Shown: positions 7,784-17,334, numbered from the stretch's first letter. The stretch is DNA of 32,420 nt from Telmatospirillum sp. (GCA_009712185.1 WASQ01000021.1:1-32420); one strand, 5' to 3'. Notes: generated from the letters alone by a model not told the origin. Made by a program: numbers and translations.

Positions 7784-8416
7784 ATGAAGAATGCTCCGTT
7801 GCTGGTCGGCATCAGTGGCGCCTCCGGCGTGATCTATGGCGTGCGCCTTCTGGCTGCGCTCAAACGCATTGACGTCCCCCGCCATCTGGTCATGAGCGCC
7901 TCGGCGGAGGTTACGCTGGCTCTCGAAACCGACCTCAAACTCGCCGACGTCCATGCCCTCGCCGACAGGGTTTATGATGTCGGGGACATCGCCGCCGCCC
8001 CCTCGTCGGGATCTGCGCGATTCCGGGGAATGGTCATCGCCCCCTGCTCCATCCGGACCATGTCCGAGATTGCCACCGGCGTGACGGCCAGCCTGCTGAC
8101 AAGGGCCGCCGACGTGACATTGAAGGAACGGCGCAGACTGGTGTTGATGGTCCGGGAGACGCCGCTGCATACCGGACATCTGAGGACGATGACGGCTCTT
8201 TCCGAGATGGGGGCGATCATTTCACCGCCCGTTCCGTCCTTCTATGCCGCGCCGTCCAGCATCGAGGAGATGGTCGACCATACCGTCGGCCGTATCCTGG
8301 ATCTGTTCGACATCGATTCCGGACAGGTGCATCGCTGGGGAAGCGATGGAACCCGCCGGCGCCCGTCCCGCAAACGCGGTGCCGGCAAGAGCTCCGGTCC
8401 GGCCGGCGACGCCTGA
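7784..8416 (+). CDS. ubiX: Flavin prenyltransferase UbiX
   Basis: A 210-residue flavoprotein that attaches a dimethylallyl group to FMN, making prenylated FMN for UbiD-type decarboxylases such as the one in ubiquinone synthesis. The N-terminal GISGASG flavin-binding motif is at residues 9-15. The central PCSIRTMSEIATG and the later RETPLHTGHL segments are family signatures. The C-terminal 30 residues are a basic, low-complexity tail. It converges on hpdA with a 42-bp gap. The closeness to a radical decarboxylase operon is probably coincidental, because ubiX serves a different decarboxylase family. Confidence 0.93.
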   Translation: MKNAPLLVGISGASGVIYGVRLLAALKRIDVPRHLVMSASAEVTLALETDLKLADVHALADRVYDVGDIAAAPSSGSARFRGMVIAPCSIRTMSEIATGVTASLLTRAADVTLKERRRLVLMVRETPLHTGHLRTMTALSEMGAIISPPVPSFYAAPSSIEEMVDHTVGRILDLFDIDSGQVHRWGSDGTRRRPSRKRGAGKSSGPAGDA

Positions 8417-8449
8417 TACCGCCCGGTGCTGAGCGGTTCCGATCAGCAC
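8414..8449 (+). repeat. Stop-codon-linked repeat, double copy between ubiX and hpdA
   Basis: TGATACCGCCCGGTGCTGA (8414-8432) starts with the ubiX stop codon. It is followed by an inverted relative, read on the minus strand as GTGCTGATCGGAACCG (8449-8434). The two parts form a GTGCTGA/TCAGCAC hairpin between the convergent ubiX and hpdA genes. Confidence 0.5.
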
Positions 8450-8458
8450 AGGCTGGTT

Positions 8459-9430
8459 TCAGAAGGGCGTTTCCCACCCGACGAGACAGATCACCCCCTC
8501 GGCCGTCACCAGAGACTTCAGGGCCGCCATATGCTCGTCCGGCGGCGGAGACTGGTCGACAAAGGCATAGCGCCGCCCAAGCTGACGGTATTTCGACTCC
8601 CCGAGACGGTGGAACGGCAGGATATTGACCGCGTCCAATCCGATGCTTTTGATGAAACGCACGGTCGCCAGAAGATTTTCCGTGCCGTCGTTCAGGCCGG
8701 GGATAATGGGAATCCGGGGCATGATGACACCATCCCAGTCAGGCAGCGCCGCCAGACGGGCGATATTGGTCAACAGCAGGGTATTGTCCTGTCCGGTCAG
8801 GCGGTGGTGGACGGCGGGATCCATATGCTTGATGTCGGTGAACACCCAGTCCACCGACCGCATGACGTCGAGATAGTAATCCGTCGGCAGGCAGGATGTG
8901 GTTTCCACCCCCACATGCATGCCATGGCGCTTGCATTCGGCCAGGACCGCGGTGATGAAGCTCCGTTGCAGCAGCGGCTCGCCGCCGCTGAAGGTCACGC
9001 CGCCGTGCTTCCCCCAGTATTGCTGGTCGCGCAGCAAAATCCGCATCAGTTCGTCTTGCGTGTAATAACGGCCGCTGGTGACACTGGCCTCATTCAGGCA
9101 GGCCGTCACGCAATCGAATGTCTCGCAGTCGTCGCAAAGGCTGCGATCATGGGTCAGTTTTCCGTCGACCACGCGCGCCGCGCCATGCGGACAGGCGCGG
9201 ATGCAGTCTCCGCAACATTTGCATTTGCTTTCCCGGTACATCATGACCGGATGGCGGAACAACCCTTCCGGATTGCAGCACCAGACGCACTGCAAGGGAC
9301 AGCCGCTCATAAAAACGGTCGTGCGGGTTCCCGGCCCGTCGTGGACGGAATGGCCCTGAATATCGAAAATCAGCCCGCCTTCCGTCTGGCGCGGTTCCCC
9401 GGCCGGGGCGATGCGGCTTTGTGTCGTCAT
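8459..9430 (-). CDS. hpdA: 4-hydroxyphenylacetate decarboxylase activating enzyme (radical SAM)
   Basis: A 323-residue glycyl-radical-enzyme activase. It uses reduced [4Fe-4S] and S-adenosylmethionine to abstract hydrogen from the partner glycine. The radical SAM motif is Cys44-x3-Cys48-x2-Cys51 (SGCPLQCVWC). A cysteine-rich insertion carries two ferredoxin-like cluster motifs: Cys70-Cys80 (CKCCGDCIRACP) and Cys99-Cys111 (CDDCETFDCVTAC). GGVTFSGGEPLLQ and the FHRLGESK segment near residue 285 are family features; the latter I recall also from clostridial HpdA. The ATG at 9430 follows AAGGAAG. It is the last gene of hpdB-hpdC-MFS-hpdA, separated from the transporter gene by a 93-bp spacer holding a large hairpin. 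Partner assignment rests on linkage and similarity. Confidence 0.9.
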   Translation of the reverse strand: MTTQSRIAPAGEPRQTEGGLIFDIQGHSVHDGPGTRTTVFMSGCPLQCVWCCNPEGLFRHPVMMYRESKCKCCGDCIRACPHGAARVVDGKLTHDRSLCDDCETFDCVTACLNEASVTSGRYYTQDELMRILLRDQQYWGKHGGVTFSGGEPLLQRSFITAVLAECKRHGMHVGVETTSCLPTDYYLDVMRSVDWVFTDIKHMDPAVHHRLTGQDNTLLLTNIARLAALPDWDGVIMPRIPIIPGLNDGTENLLATVRFIKSIGLDAVNILPFHRLGESKYRQLGRRYAFVDQSPPPDEHMAALKSLVTAEGVICLVGWETPF

Positions 9431-9476
9431 TCCAACTTCCTTTCGGACCGGGCGGCCCGACTTCGGTTCAGAGAAC

Positions 9477-9510
9477 CCCGGCGGACGGGCGCGGGTGCCC
9501 GCCCGCCGGG
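9477..9510. repeat. Long GC hairpin between the MFS gene and hpdA
   Basis: A 14-bp stem with one mismatch (9477-9490 with 9497-9510; core CCCGGCGG) closes on a 6-base loop, 14 bp after the transporter stop codon. No T-run follows on the minus strand. It is likely an mRNA-stability or attenuating element inside the operon. Confidence 0.65.
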
Positions 9511-9523
9511 AGGATCGACCCCG

Positions 9524-10834
9524 TCAGAGCTTCAGCGGCTTGGGCGCTTCCACCGCTTCCGGCCGCGCTTCCTCTTTGAGGGAGAGCGGCAGGGTCGAGC
9601 CGAACGCCCCCGAAATGACGAAGGCGCACAGCGCGAACACGATGGAATAGGTATAACCGCCGGTAGCATCCTTCAGATAGCCGCCGACCAGCGGGCCGAT
9701 GAACGGGCCGATGCCCATCACGATCATGGTGCCCAGGCCCCAGATCTTGCCCAGCGTCGCGCGCCCGTAGCCCGCGCCCAGATAGCCGACGACGCCGCCG
9801 GGCACTATCGCCCAGTAGATCGCGAACAGAATGCAGGACAGGAAGCCCATGACAAGGGCGTCACTGGTCTGCATCAGCAGCATGGCACAGGCCAGAGCCC
9901 CCACCAGAGGTCCGTAAATCAGCATTTTCTTGCGTCCCTGGGACTCGCAGCTCGACGCCTGAACCACCTTGTCCGCAATGACGCCCATTCCCGGCATCGA
10001 GAAAATGCCGACCACGCCGATGATGATGTAAAGATAGGTCGCCTTGTCGAGCGACATGCCAAGATCGGCGGACCAGTAGCTGACAACCTGGGTCCAGATC
10101 AGGAATTCCGCCAGCATGCTGGTCAGGAACGTGAAAATTGCGCCCCAGATCGGGTAGGTCGCGTAGGATTCACGAATGCCGCGTACACGCAGAGCGCCAC
10201 CACCGCCAGGCGCCTGCGGTGCTTCGCCGAACGGTTTGAGGCCATATCCTTCCGGGCTCTTTTTGGCGAGGACCGCGGCAAGGACAAGGCACACGAAGGT
10301 CAGCAATGCCAGCAATTCCATGGCGCCGCGCCATGCGGAGCCCTGCTGGCTGGCGAGCGAGTTCTTGACGAACAGGCTCATGATCACCTGCGACATGGGG
10401 CCGCCGGCAAAGGCGATGCCCCACATTTTCGCATAGGTGTTTCCGACATACCATTTGCGCACGGACACCGTCGAGGATACCCACAGCATGCCCGTCGCCA
10501 CGCCCGCAAGGATGCCGTAGGACGCGTAATAGGCATATAGACTGTTGACCTGGGCCGTCACATAGAAGCCGGCCGCCCCCAGGATGGCGCCCAGGAAATA
10601 GACCGGTTTGGTGCCCCAGCGGTCGAGAATCAGACCGCTGAAGAAAGCGGCAATGGCATAGAACATCATCATGAAGGAATAACCCAGGGTGACCTGGGTC
10701 TGGTTCCATCCCATGTCCGCGCTCATCGGGACCTTGAGAATGGAAAAGGTCGCCCGATAGCCGAACAGGCAGAACACAGCGAGCCACGAGGCCGCAACCA
10801 CCGACCAGCCGTAAAGCCGCTTTTGGTTCTCCAT
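9524..10834 (-). CDS. MFS transporter of the oxalate/formate-antiporter-like type
   Basis: A 436-residue inner-membrane protein with about 12 hydrophobic helices and a central cytoplasmic loop around residues 205-225 (PEGYGLKPFGEAPQ). The N-terminal GWSVVAASWLAVFCLFG, the DRWGTKPVYFLGAILG loop after helix 2 and the GMLWVSSTVSVRKWYVG segment fit the OFA/monocarboxylate branch of the MFS. Its place between hpdC and hpdA suggests uptake of 4-hydroxyphenylacetate or another arylacetate, or exchange with product. That substrate is inference only. The ATG at 10834 has AGGAG nine bases upstream. GC hairpins lie on both sides of the gene. Confidence 0.85.
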   Translation of the reverse strand: MENQKRLYGWSVVAASWLAVFCLFGYRATFSILKVPMSADMGWNQTQVTLGYSFMMMFYAIAAFFSGLILDRWGTKPVYFLGAILGAAGFYVTAQVNSLYAYYASYGILAGVATGMLWVSSTVSVRKWYVGNTYAKMWGIAFAGGPMSQVIMSLFVKNSLASQQGSAWRGAMELLALLTFVCLVLAAVLAKKSPEGYGLKPFGEAPQAPGGGGALRVRGIRESYATYPIWGAIFTFLTSMLAEFLIWTQVVSYWSADLGMSLDKATYLYIIIGVVGIFSMPGMGVIADKVVQASSCESQGRKKMLIYGPLVGALACAMLLMQTSDALVMGFLSCILFAIYWAIVPGGVVGYLGAGYGRATLGKIWGLGTMIVMGIGPFIGPLVGGYLKDATGGYTYSIVFALCAFVISGAFGSTLPLSLKEEARPEAVEAPKPLKL

Positions 10835-10879
10835 GAGCTTTACTCCTGAAGTGTCACGAAACCCGCCTTCCGCAAGGAT

Positions 10880-10919
10880 CCGGCTTCCGACCGGGGATTG
10901 CCCCCCGGCCGGAAGCCGG
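10880..10919. repeat. Long GC hairpin between hpdC and the MFS gene
   Basis: CCGGCTTCCG (10880-10889) pairs perfectly with 10910-10919, and an inner CCGGGG/CCCCGG pair extends the stem to 16 bp with one internal mismatch. It begins about 7 bp after the hpdC stop. There is no T-run, so it is probably a 3' stabiliser of hpdBC mRNA rather than a full terminator. Confidence 0.7.
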
Positions 10920-10926
10920 CCTTCCG

Positions 10927-11184
10927 TCAGTCGGCGAACATCTCGCAGGTGACCGCGGTCATGTCGCCGTAGGCCATGAATTTCGGCTCATGGGCGCTGG
11001 CGCCGCAGGTGCCGATGTTGGTCTCGGACTCCAGATATTTGCTGCAGAATTTGCATTTCGGCAGTCGTGTATAGCCGGCGGGTGCCAGGCTGTCGGCCGA
11101 AACCATCGCTCCGGTCAGGCGATCGAGGCCCTTGTCCGCATCGACAGGAACGAATTCACGGGTGTCGCGATAAGCAAGGTTCAT
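10927..11184 (-). CDS. hpdC: 4-hydroxyphenylacetate decarboxylase small subunit, one-cluster variant
   Basis: An 85-residue iron-sulfur subunit of the decarboxylase. The C-terminal half holds Cys44, Cys47, Cys60 and Cys80 (LPKCKFCSKY, GTCGASAHEP), matching the spacing of the second [4Fe-4S] site of clostridial HpdC. The N-terminal half keeps the family backbone (DKGLDRLTGAMV) but has no cysteine or histidine. In the clostridial protein, as I recall it, this half binds a first cluster through one His and three Cys. Here the equivalent positions read Ala, Asp and non-ligand residues. The ATG lies two bases after the hpdB stop, with AAGGGA upstream, so the two subunits are translationally coupled. 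The small subunit is the main sign that this is HPAD rather than another glycyl-radical decarboxylase. Confidence 0.88.
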   Translation of the reverse strand: MNLAYRDTREFVPVDADKGLDRLTGAMVSADSLAPAGYTRLPKCKFCSKYLESETNIGTCGASAHEPKFMAYGDMTAVTCEMFAD

Positions 11185-11186
11185 GA

Positions 11187-13901
11187 TCAGATCCCTTCAT
11201 ATTCGGTACGGGCGATGAGTTCGTCCTGAACGGACTTGCCGATCTCAACCCAGTACTGGGTGAATCCGGCGACACGGACCATCAGTTCGCGGTACTGGTC
11301 GGGGTGGGCCTGGGCGTCGCGCAACATCTTGGTGTCCACGACGTTGTACTGGACGTGGAAACCGCCCTTGCGCATATAGGCCCGCGACAGGTCGAGCAGT
11401 TTCTTCGTTCCCTCCTGCCCGCGAATGGCGCTGGGATGGATCTTGATGTTGAGTTGGGAATTCTGCGACCGGGTGTGGTCCCACACGGTGGCAGAGCTCA
11501 TCAGCGCATAAGGTCCGTTGCGGTCGGTCCCGGGATAGGCCGACATGGAGGCGTCGGCGAAGGTCGTGCCGCTGAGACGGCCGTCCGGGGTGGCGCGGCA
11601 GGCGGATCCCATGGCCCCGTGCGTCGAAACGGAAATCTGGCACGGATACATCGGATAGCCGTAAAGCGACATATAGTTGCTGCAGTCGTCGCAGAAGAAC
11701 TCTTCCCAATCGCGCAGGATGCTGTCGGCATAGGGATCGTCGTTGCCATATTTCGGCGCCTGCAACAGCATAAAATGCAGCTTGTCCCACTGCCGGTTGT
11801 CGTCGTCGCGCTTCTGCTGGTCGGCGATCGAGAAGGAATTGATATCGTGCGCGTCCTTGAAGCCGAAATTGTCGAGGATGGCCGTGCGGACCTCTTCCAG
11901 GGTCGCCCTGCGGTCGTCGTAAACGACCTTGCGCAACGCGGCGAGCGAGTTGATCAGGTTGGCCGTCCCCGCCGATTCGACATTGAAGGTGGCGTTGTAG
12001 CGATATCCCAGCTCGTTGATCAGATGCCCCTTGGCGAGGCAATCGGGCTTCAGCAGAGAATTGAAGACCGCCATATTGTTCTTGCGCCAGACGTCATGCT
12101 GGATGTTGTTGGCCTTTTCCAGAGACCGGCAGACAATCTGGAAATAGTCCTTGAACTGGCTCCACAGCTCGTCATAGGTCGCGAGTTTCCTGCCATGGGG
12201 CGGCAGAACCTGTTCGCGGGTTCGCTGGTCCTGACCGTTGAACAGCGTGAGTTCGAGAATCTTCGGCAGCGCCAGGAAATGGATGCCGACGCTGGTGGGC
12301 TGGCCGCTGCCGCCCGGGATGAAATACTCCTTTCCGTTCAGATGAAGCGGCATCCAGGATCCCGGCGATGTCTCAAGGCAGCCGCCGATGGCCCAGGCCC
12401 GGGCCTCCCTTGGGGTCATTCCCTCGGGTGCGTACTGGTTCATGATGAACTGGATACCGCCGGCATTGTTCATGAAGGCCGGATAACCGCAGCCGGTCTT
12501 GATGACCTGGGCCGCCAGCATCAGGAAGTCGTCGGGAAGCCGCTCGTCATACAGCAGGGCGATCGTCGACTGCGGCATCGGGTTGCTCATGCCCGCCTCA
12601 AGGATGAGGTATTCAAGGCGGTTGGCCGCCGAGTTCCCGTAATAATCAAGACCTCCGACGGACAGGGTATTGAAGGTATTGCCCGACAGCACGCCGCCGA
12701 CCACGCCGCAGGAGGCGAAGCAGTCGATCGACGTCTTGACGATGCGGTCGAGTTCCAGGAGCTCCAGAACCTCGTCCTCCGTCGTGCGTCCGGCGGCGAT
12801 GTCCTGTTCGAAATAGGGATAGAGAACCTGACCGATCCGTCCGGGCGACATGCCGGAAATCGCATCCTCGTTCAGGACGCCGAGATGGATCGTCTCGATC
12901 ATCTGGAAGGCTTCGCGGAAGGTCCGGGGCGGGTTATGGGCGATCCAGTCCAGGCACTGGGCGATGTCGCGATACTCCGCCTTCTGCGCGGCATCCTTTT
13001 CGATCGCCTCAAGCCGGCGCGCCTCGGCGGCGTAATTCAGGATCCAGGTCTGGATTCCCTGTAGAGCCAGGATGACCGCCTCATAGTTATAGAGCCGGTT
13101 CATGCCGACCATGCCATCGCCGTCGGCGTTGCCGGCGACCTCGGCGATCTTTTCGCGCGCCATCCGGATCAGGCCGTCAAAGCCATATTCCAGCGGATAG
13201 TAATAATTGATGACCTCGCGCCCCTGCGGCAGCGTGTATCCGGAATCGAACATGCACACGATGTTGCGCATGACCTTTTCCTTGATGTCGTAGTCCGGGC
13301 ACATCTGCTCGTATTTGTGACCGAGATCATCGACCGATTTGCCCACCCACATCCGGGCCAGCTTCAGCAGCGCCGGGATCTCCTCCTGGCGCATGCCGAA
13401 CTTGCCGGCGATGGACACGACTTTGTTGAAACTGGTGACGACATTGCCGCCGCCCGAACCGAACTTGGAATGTTCGTCCGCCGAGGTCGAGCCGCGCTTC
13501 AGCGCGTCCTGGAACAGCTCGTCCTCCTTGGCGACGTAGAATCCCTCGGACAGCCAGGGCATGGGGAAAGATCCCCGGAAATAGTGCGCCTTGTGCATGA
13601 CCAGCTTCTCGCCGGGATAAATCACCGGCGTCAGATGGGAGAAGGCCGCCTTCAAGGCCCTGGCGCGCCGGATTACCGGAATTTCGCTGTCGTTGGCCAT
13701 ATATTCCCGCGTGTACCAGTACGGGAACTCGTTGTTGGCCGTCGAGAGGCTCTGCATATAAATGGATTTCAGGGCCGCCACGCGGGGATGGGGCTCGGGC
13801 TTGATCTCACGGTCGATGATCTCCCGCGGCGACTGGCCGCAGGCTTCGAAATCCATGGAGATGCCCGCATCCGCCAAGACCTGCTTGAATGTTTTGGCCA
13901 T
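11187..13901 (-). CDS. hpdB: 4-hydroxyphenylacetate decarboxylase large subunit (glycyl radical enzyme)
   Basis: A 904-residue cytosolic glycyl-radical enzyme that decarboxylates 4-hydroxyphenylacetate to p-cresol and CO2. The radical glycine is Gly879 in RVAGFTQYW. The thiyl cysteine and its acid partner are Cys508 and Glu510 (GGCLETSPG). Ser349, His541 and Glu642 sit where clostridial HPAD has Ser344, His536 and Glu637 (from memory), all with the same +5 offset. The extreme C-terminus ([15 protein letters not shown]) is nearly what I remember of clostridial HpdB. Length fits HPAD (about 900) rather than pyruvate formate-lyase (about 760) or CutC (about 850). The ATG at 13901 has AGGAGG five bases before it. 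It is first in the operon, behind a sigma-54 promoter. GC content matches the chromosome. Confidence 0.94.
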   Translation of the reverse strand: MAKTFKQVLADAGISMDFEACGQSPREIIDREIKPEPHPRVAALKSIYMQSLSTANNEFPYWYTREYMANDSEIPVIRRARALKAAFSHLTPVIYPGEKLVMHKAHYFRGSFPMPWLSEGFYVAKEDELFQDALKRGSTSADEHSKFGSGGGNVVTSFNKVVSIAGKFGMRQEEIPALLKLARMWVGKSVDDLGHKYEQMCPDYDIKEKVMRNIVCMFDSGYTLPQGREVINYYYPLEYGFDGLIRMAREKIAEVAGNADGDGMVGMNRLYNYEAVILALQGIQTWILNYAAEARRLEAIEKDAAQKAEYRDIAQCLDWIAHNPPRTFREAFQMIETIHLGVLNEDAISGMSPGRIGQVLYPYFEQDIAAGRTTEDEVLELLELDRIVKTSIDCFASCGVVGGVLSGNTFNTLSVGGLDYYGNSAANRLEYLILEAGMSNPMPQSTIALLYDERLPDDFLMLAAQVIKTGCGYPAFMNNAGGIQFIMNQYAPEGMTPREARAWAIGGCLETSPGSWMPLHLNGKEYFIPGGSGQPTSVGIHFLALPKILELTLFNGQDQRTREQVLPPHGRKLATYDELWSQFKDYFQIVCRSLEKANNIQHDVWRKNNMAVFNSLLKPDCLAKGHLINELGYRYNATFNVESAGTANLINSLAALRKVVYDDRRATLEEVRTAILDNFGFKDAHDINSFSIADQQKRDDDNRQWDKLHFMLLQAPKYGNDDPYADSILRDWEEFFCDDCSNYMSLYGYPMYPCQISVSTHGAMGSACRATPDGRLSGTTFADASMSAYPGTDRNGPYALMSSATVWDHTRSQNSQLNIKIHPSAIRGQEGTKKLLDLSRAYMRKGGFHVQYNVVDTKMLRDAQAHPDQYRELMVRVAGFTQYWVEIGKSVQDELIARTEYEGI

Positions 13902-13975
13902 AGGTTCCTCCTGTCAGCGTTCGTCTTCTTGGGGTCGTCCGGTCCGGACGCCACCCCGGAAACGTCTGCGCCTCG

Positions 13976-13995
13976 CTTTACACAAGGCGTGCCAA
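13976..13995 (-). promoter_or_regulatory. Sigma-54 (-24/-12) promoter for hpdBC
   Basis: On the minus strand, TTGGCACG (13995-13988) is a perfect -24 element. After the required spacing comes GTGTA (13982-position T, G at 13981) in place of the TTGCA -12 consensus, so the -12 half is weaker. Start of transcription would be near 13969, about 67 bases before the hpdB ATG. A sigma-54 activator is encoded next door. Confidence 0.7.
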
Positions 13996-14080
13996 TCCCG
14001 GCAGCCGCCAGGAAAAAGAGCCTAAGACCTTAGAAAGAAAAGCTATTTTCGGATGAACCGGTCGGCGGTGGTGGGGATCC

Positions 14081-14152
14081 GTCACATCGGACACACGAAA
14101 ACCGTAACCAGGAGTGACACACCAGGAGTGACAACGCCTCTGTTGCGGTCAC
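14081..14152. promoter_or_regulatory. Putative upstream activator sites (GTGAC half-sites) for the sigma-54 activator
   Basis: GTCAC at 14081-14085 and 14148-14152, and GTGAC at 14114-14118 and 14128-14132, give pairs of opposite orientation. The middle two lie in a 14-bp tandem repeat, ACCAGGAGTGACAC (14107-14120), with a copy at 14121-14134 differing in the last base. The cluster is about 110-180 bp upstream of the predicted start of transcription, the usual distance for NtrC-family enhancers. Confidence 0.5.
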
Positions 14153-14379
14153 CTTATTATTGGTCATATCGACGGTTTCTCCAGAAAAAACTCATGAAGA
14201 ATATCGGACTGACCCACCATTTTTATTTTTTCAATTTATACAATGCTGCCCTTGCACGGGTGTCACGGCGGTAAACACTCCGGCCAGAAAGAGGTCCTTT
14301 TCGGAGACACTTTCCGCAGCGCAATAATGAAGGTTATTCTTAGAACAACGGAACTCTCCCTTCCTGGCGCCGAGAAATG

Positions 14380-14393
14380 TTGATTTATTTCAA
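14380..14393. promoter_or_regulatory. FNR/FixK-like palindrome
   Basis: TTGAT-TTAT-TTCAA differs from the FNR consensus TTGAT-N4-ATCAA at one position. Anaerobic control would make sense for an oxygen-sensitive glycyl-radical system. No -10 sequence at the expected distance is obvious, so the call is tentative. Confidence 0.35.
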
Positions 14394-14757
14394 TAACGGT
14401 TCCTTCCGTGTCCCTGGTCCGGTGGCGCAAGACTCCCGAACGGAAGAGCATGTGATTTGCGCTATTTAATAACTAAAAATTCCGTCAAAAAAATCACGAC
14501 TCATACTTATCGTGAATAAAAACGAACTCATACCCATCACAAAAATCATTTTATATAAATTATGGAATCATGATCTGTTTTGAGACATAATCACCCCCGT
14601 CCTCAGGGCGACACCTGTGGATTTTTACTTTTTAAAATGAACAATCATAAAGTGAAAACCAGATAACATCCGCTTAACAACGGATAATTATCTTACAACG
14701 TCGCCACACAAGACATGGCATTCATCAGAATTAATGATCGCTGGTGGGAGACAGGCC

Positions 14758-16344
<1,587 letters not shown>

Positions 16345-16373
16345 CCGGTTCCGATCAGCGCCGGGTGGTATCA
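16345..16373 (-). repeat. Stop-codon-linked repeat, copy between two convergent genes
   Basis: On the minus strand TGATACC, a GC-rich middle, then GATCGGAACC. The TGA is the stop codon of the trypsin-like gene, and the element fills the whole gap up to the stop codon of the sigma-54 activator. Related copies lie at 8414-8449, 30802-30829 and, more loosely, 22407-22428. Confidence 0.5.
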
Positions 16374-17267
16374 GGCATCCGGCACCCCGTCGTCCCCGGT
16401 CGCCCGCACCAGCGTGATCGTCCACGCGACCCCGATCTGAGTGACAGCCGGCAAACGGTCGCCATCATGGCCGACGCTGGTCAGACGGCCGCTGTAAAGG
16501 CCCAGCCACTGATCGATGACGCGGATGTCTCCGGGGAGCCGCGCGGGGGCCGCCGCCCCGGCCGGAAAATACCCTCCCCCCTCCGGTAAAAGACACTGGC
16601 GGGCGACGACCGGCGCGCCGGAACATCCCGACGAGGTCGGCCCCGACAGCAGCATGAAGGGCATGGCGTCGTCGGGTTCGGCGGCGATTTTGCAGCAGAC
16701 CGCAATCGGCCGGCCCGCATAATCCCGTCCCCCCGGATATCCGGGGACCAGGACATCGCGGCCAGCCGGCAAAAACATGTCCCTCACCCGGCCATAGACC
16801 GGACCGGTCCGGGGTTCGTTCACTCCCGGCGTGGCGAGAAACGCGTCGGGTAATCGTCCCCCCGCCCGATTGGCCTCCAGAAGACCATAGTCGATGGCGG
16901 CGATATCGCACTGTGCCCGCATCACGGGATCGCGGTGGACCCTGAACAGACTGCGGCCACCGGCATAGGTGGGAAAACGGGCGATCAGGTCGCCGCCCTG
17001 CCACACCTCCACCTCCAGCGGCCGGGGCGGTTCCAGCAGAGCAAACCGGCGATAGGGGGAGACGCCGCCGCTCAGGTTGTGAAACGCGGTGGCGACGAAG
17101 CGGCCGGTTCGCCCGGCCACCAGAAATCCCGTGGCGACCGCGCGATCGTCCGGCCCGAAATGAAGAACCAGCCGGACGACGGAGGCCGTCAGGGGATCGG
17201 CCGGACAGTCACGGGCCGGGGCCTCCGACCGTGGAGCCATCTCCCCGATGGAATGGTCCGCCGACAT
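16371..17267 (-). CDS. Trypsin-like (chymotrypsin-fold) serine peptidase domain protein without a visible export signal
   Basis: A 298-residue protein with a recognisable serine-protease triad: His63 (VATAFHNLSG), Asp121 (QCDIAAIDY) and Ser216 (SSGCSGAPVVA, in place of the usual GNSGGPVV). There is no signal peptide or membrane helix at the N-terminus, so it is predicted cytoplasmic, which is unusual for this fold. No close family is recognised and the substrate is unknown. The ATG at 17267 was chosen because GGAGGG precedes it by about eight bases; longer frames would run into pfkA and have only low-complexity sequence. It follows pfkA on the same strand after 67 bp and might share its transcript. 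Confidence 0.7.
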   Translation of the reverse strand: MSADHSIGEMAPRSEAPARDCPADPLTASVVRLVLHFGPDDRAVATGFLVAGRTGRFVATAFHNLSGGVSPYRRFALLEPPRPLEVEVWQGGDLIARFPTYAGGRSLFRVHRDPVMRAQCDIAAIDYGLLEANRAGGRLPDAFLATPGVNEPRTGPVYGRVRDMFLPAGRDVLVPGYPGGRDYAGRPIAVCCKIAAEPDDAMPFMLLSGPTSSGCSGAPVVARQCLLPEGGGYFPAGAAAPARLPGDIRVIDQWLGLYSGRLTSVGHDGDRLPAVTQIGVAWTITLVRATGDDGVPDA

Positions 17268-17334
17268 CCGCAACACCCTCCCGGACGGAGACGGCGGAGC
17301 CGGCATCCTCCGGCCGGGCCCCGCCGCAGGTCCT

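Larger units (their letters stand above)
13902..14757. other. AT-rich divergent regulatory region between hpdB and its sigma-54 activator
   Basis: An 856-bp spacer with no convincing gene. From the hpdB side it holds the sigma-54 promoter (13976-13995), a cluster of GTGAC/GTCAC half-sites (14081-14152), a FNR-like palindrome (14380-14393) and a strongly AT-rich segment from about 14455 to the activator start. The last segment contrasts sharply with the GC-rich surroundings and would suit nucleoid-protein or IHF binding. The activator's own promoter is presumably inside it, but I cannot pick one with confidence. Confidence 0.7.

Noticed and set aside
8426-10540. 704-codon plus-strand open frame opposite hpdA and the transporter
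   Set aside because: It is the antisense shadow of two genes with clear family motifs; its protein is low-complexity Arg/His/Gln-rich and has no ribosome site.
11304-13064. 586-codon plus-strand open frame opposite hpdB
   Set aside because: Shadow of the GC-rich coding strand; no recognisable motif.
11187-13901. Pyruvate formate-lyase, choline lyase, glycerol dehydratase or benzylsuccinate synthase
   Set aside because: Length, the GGCLETSPG and RVAGFTQYW motifs, the extreme C-terminus and a linked HpdC-type subunit all point to HPAD instead.
14400-14757. Sigma-54 promoter for the activator gene itself
   Set aside because: No TGGCAC-type element with correct spacing on the plus strand; only generic AT-rich candidates.
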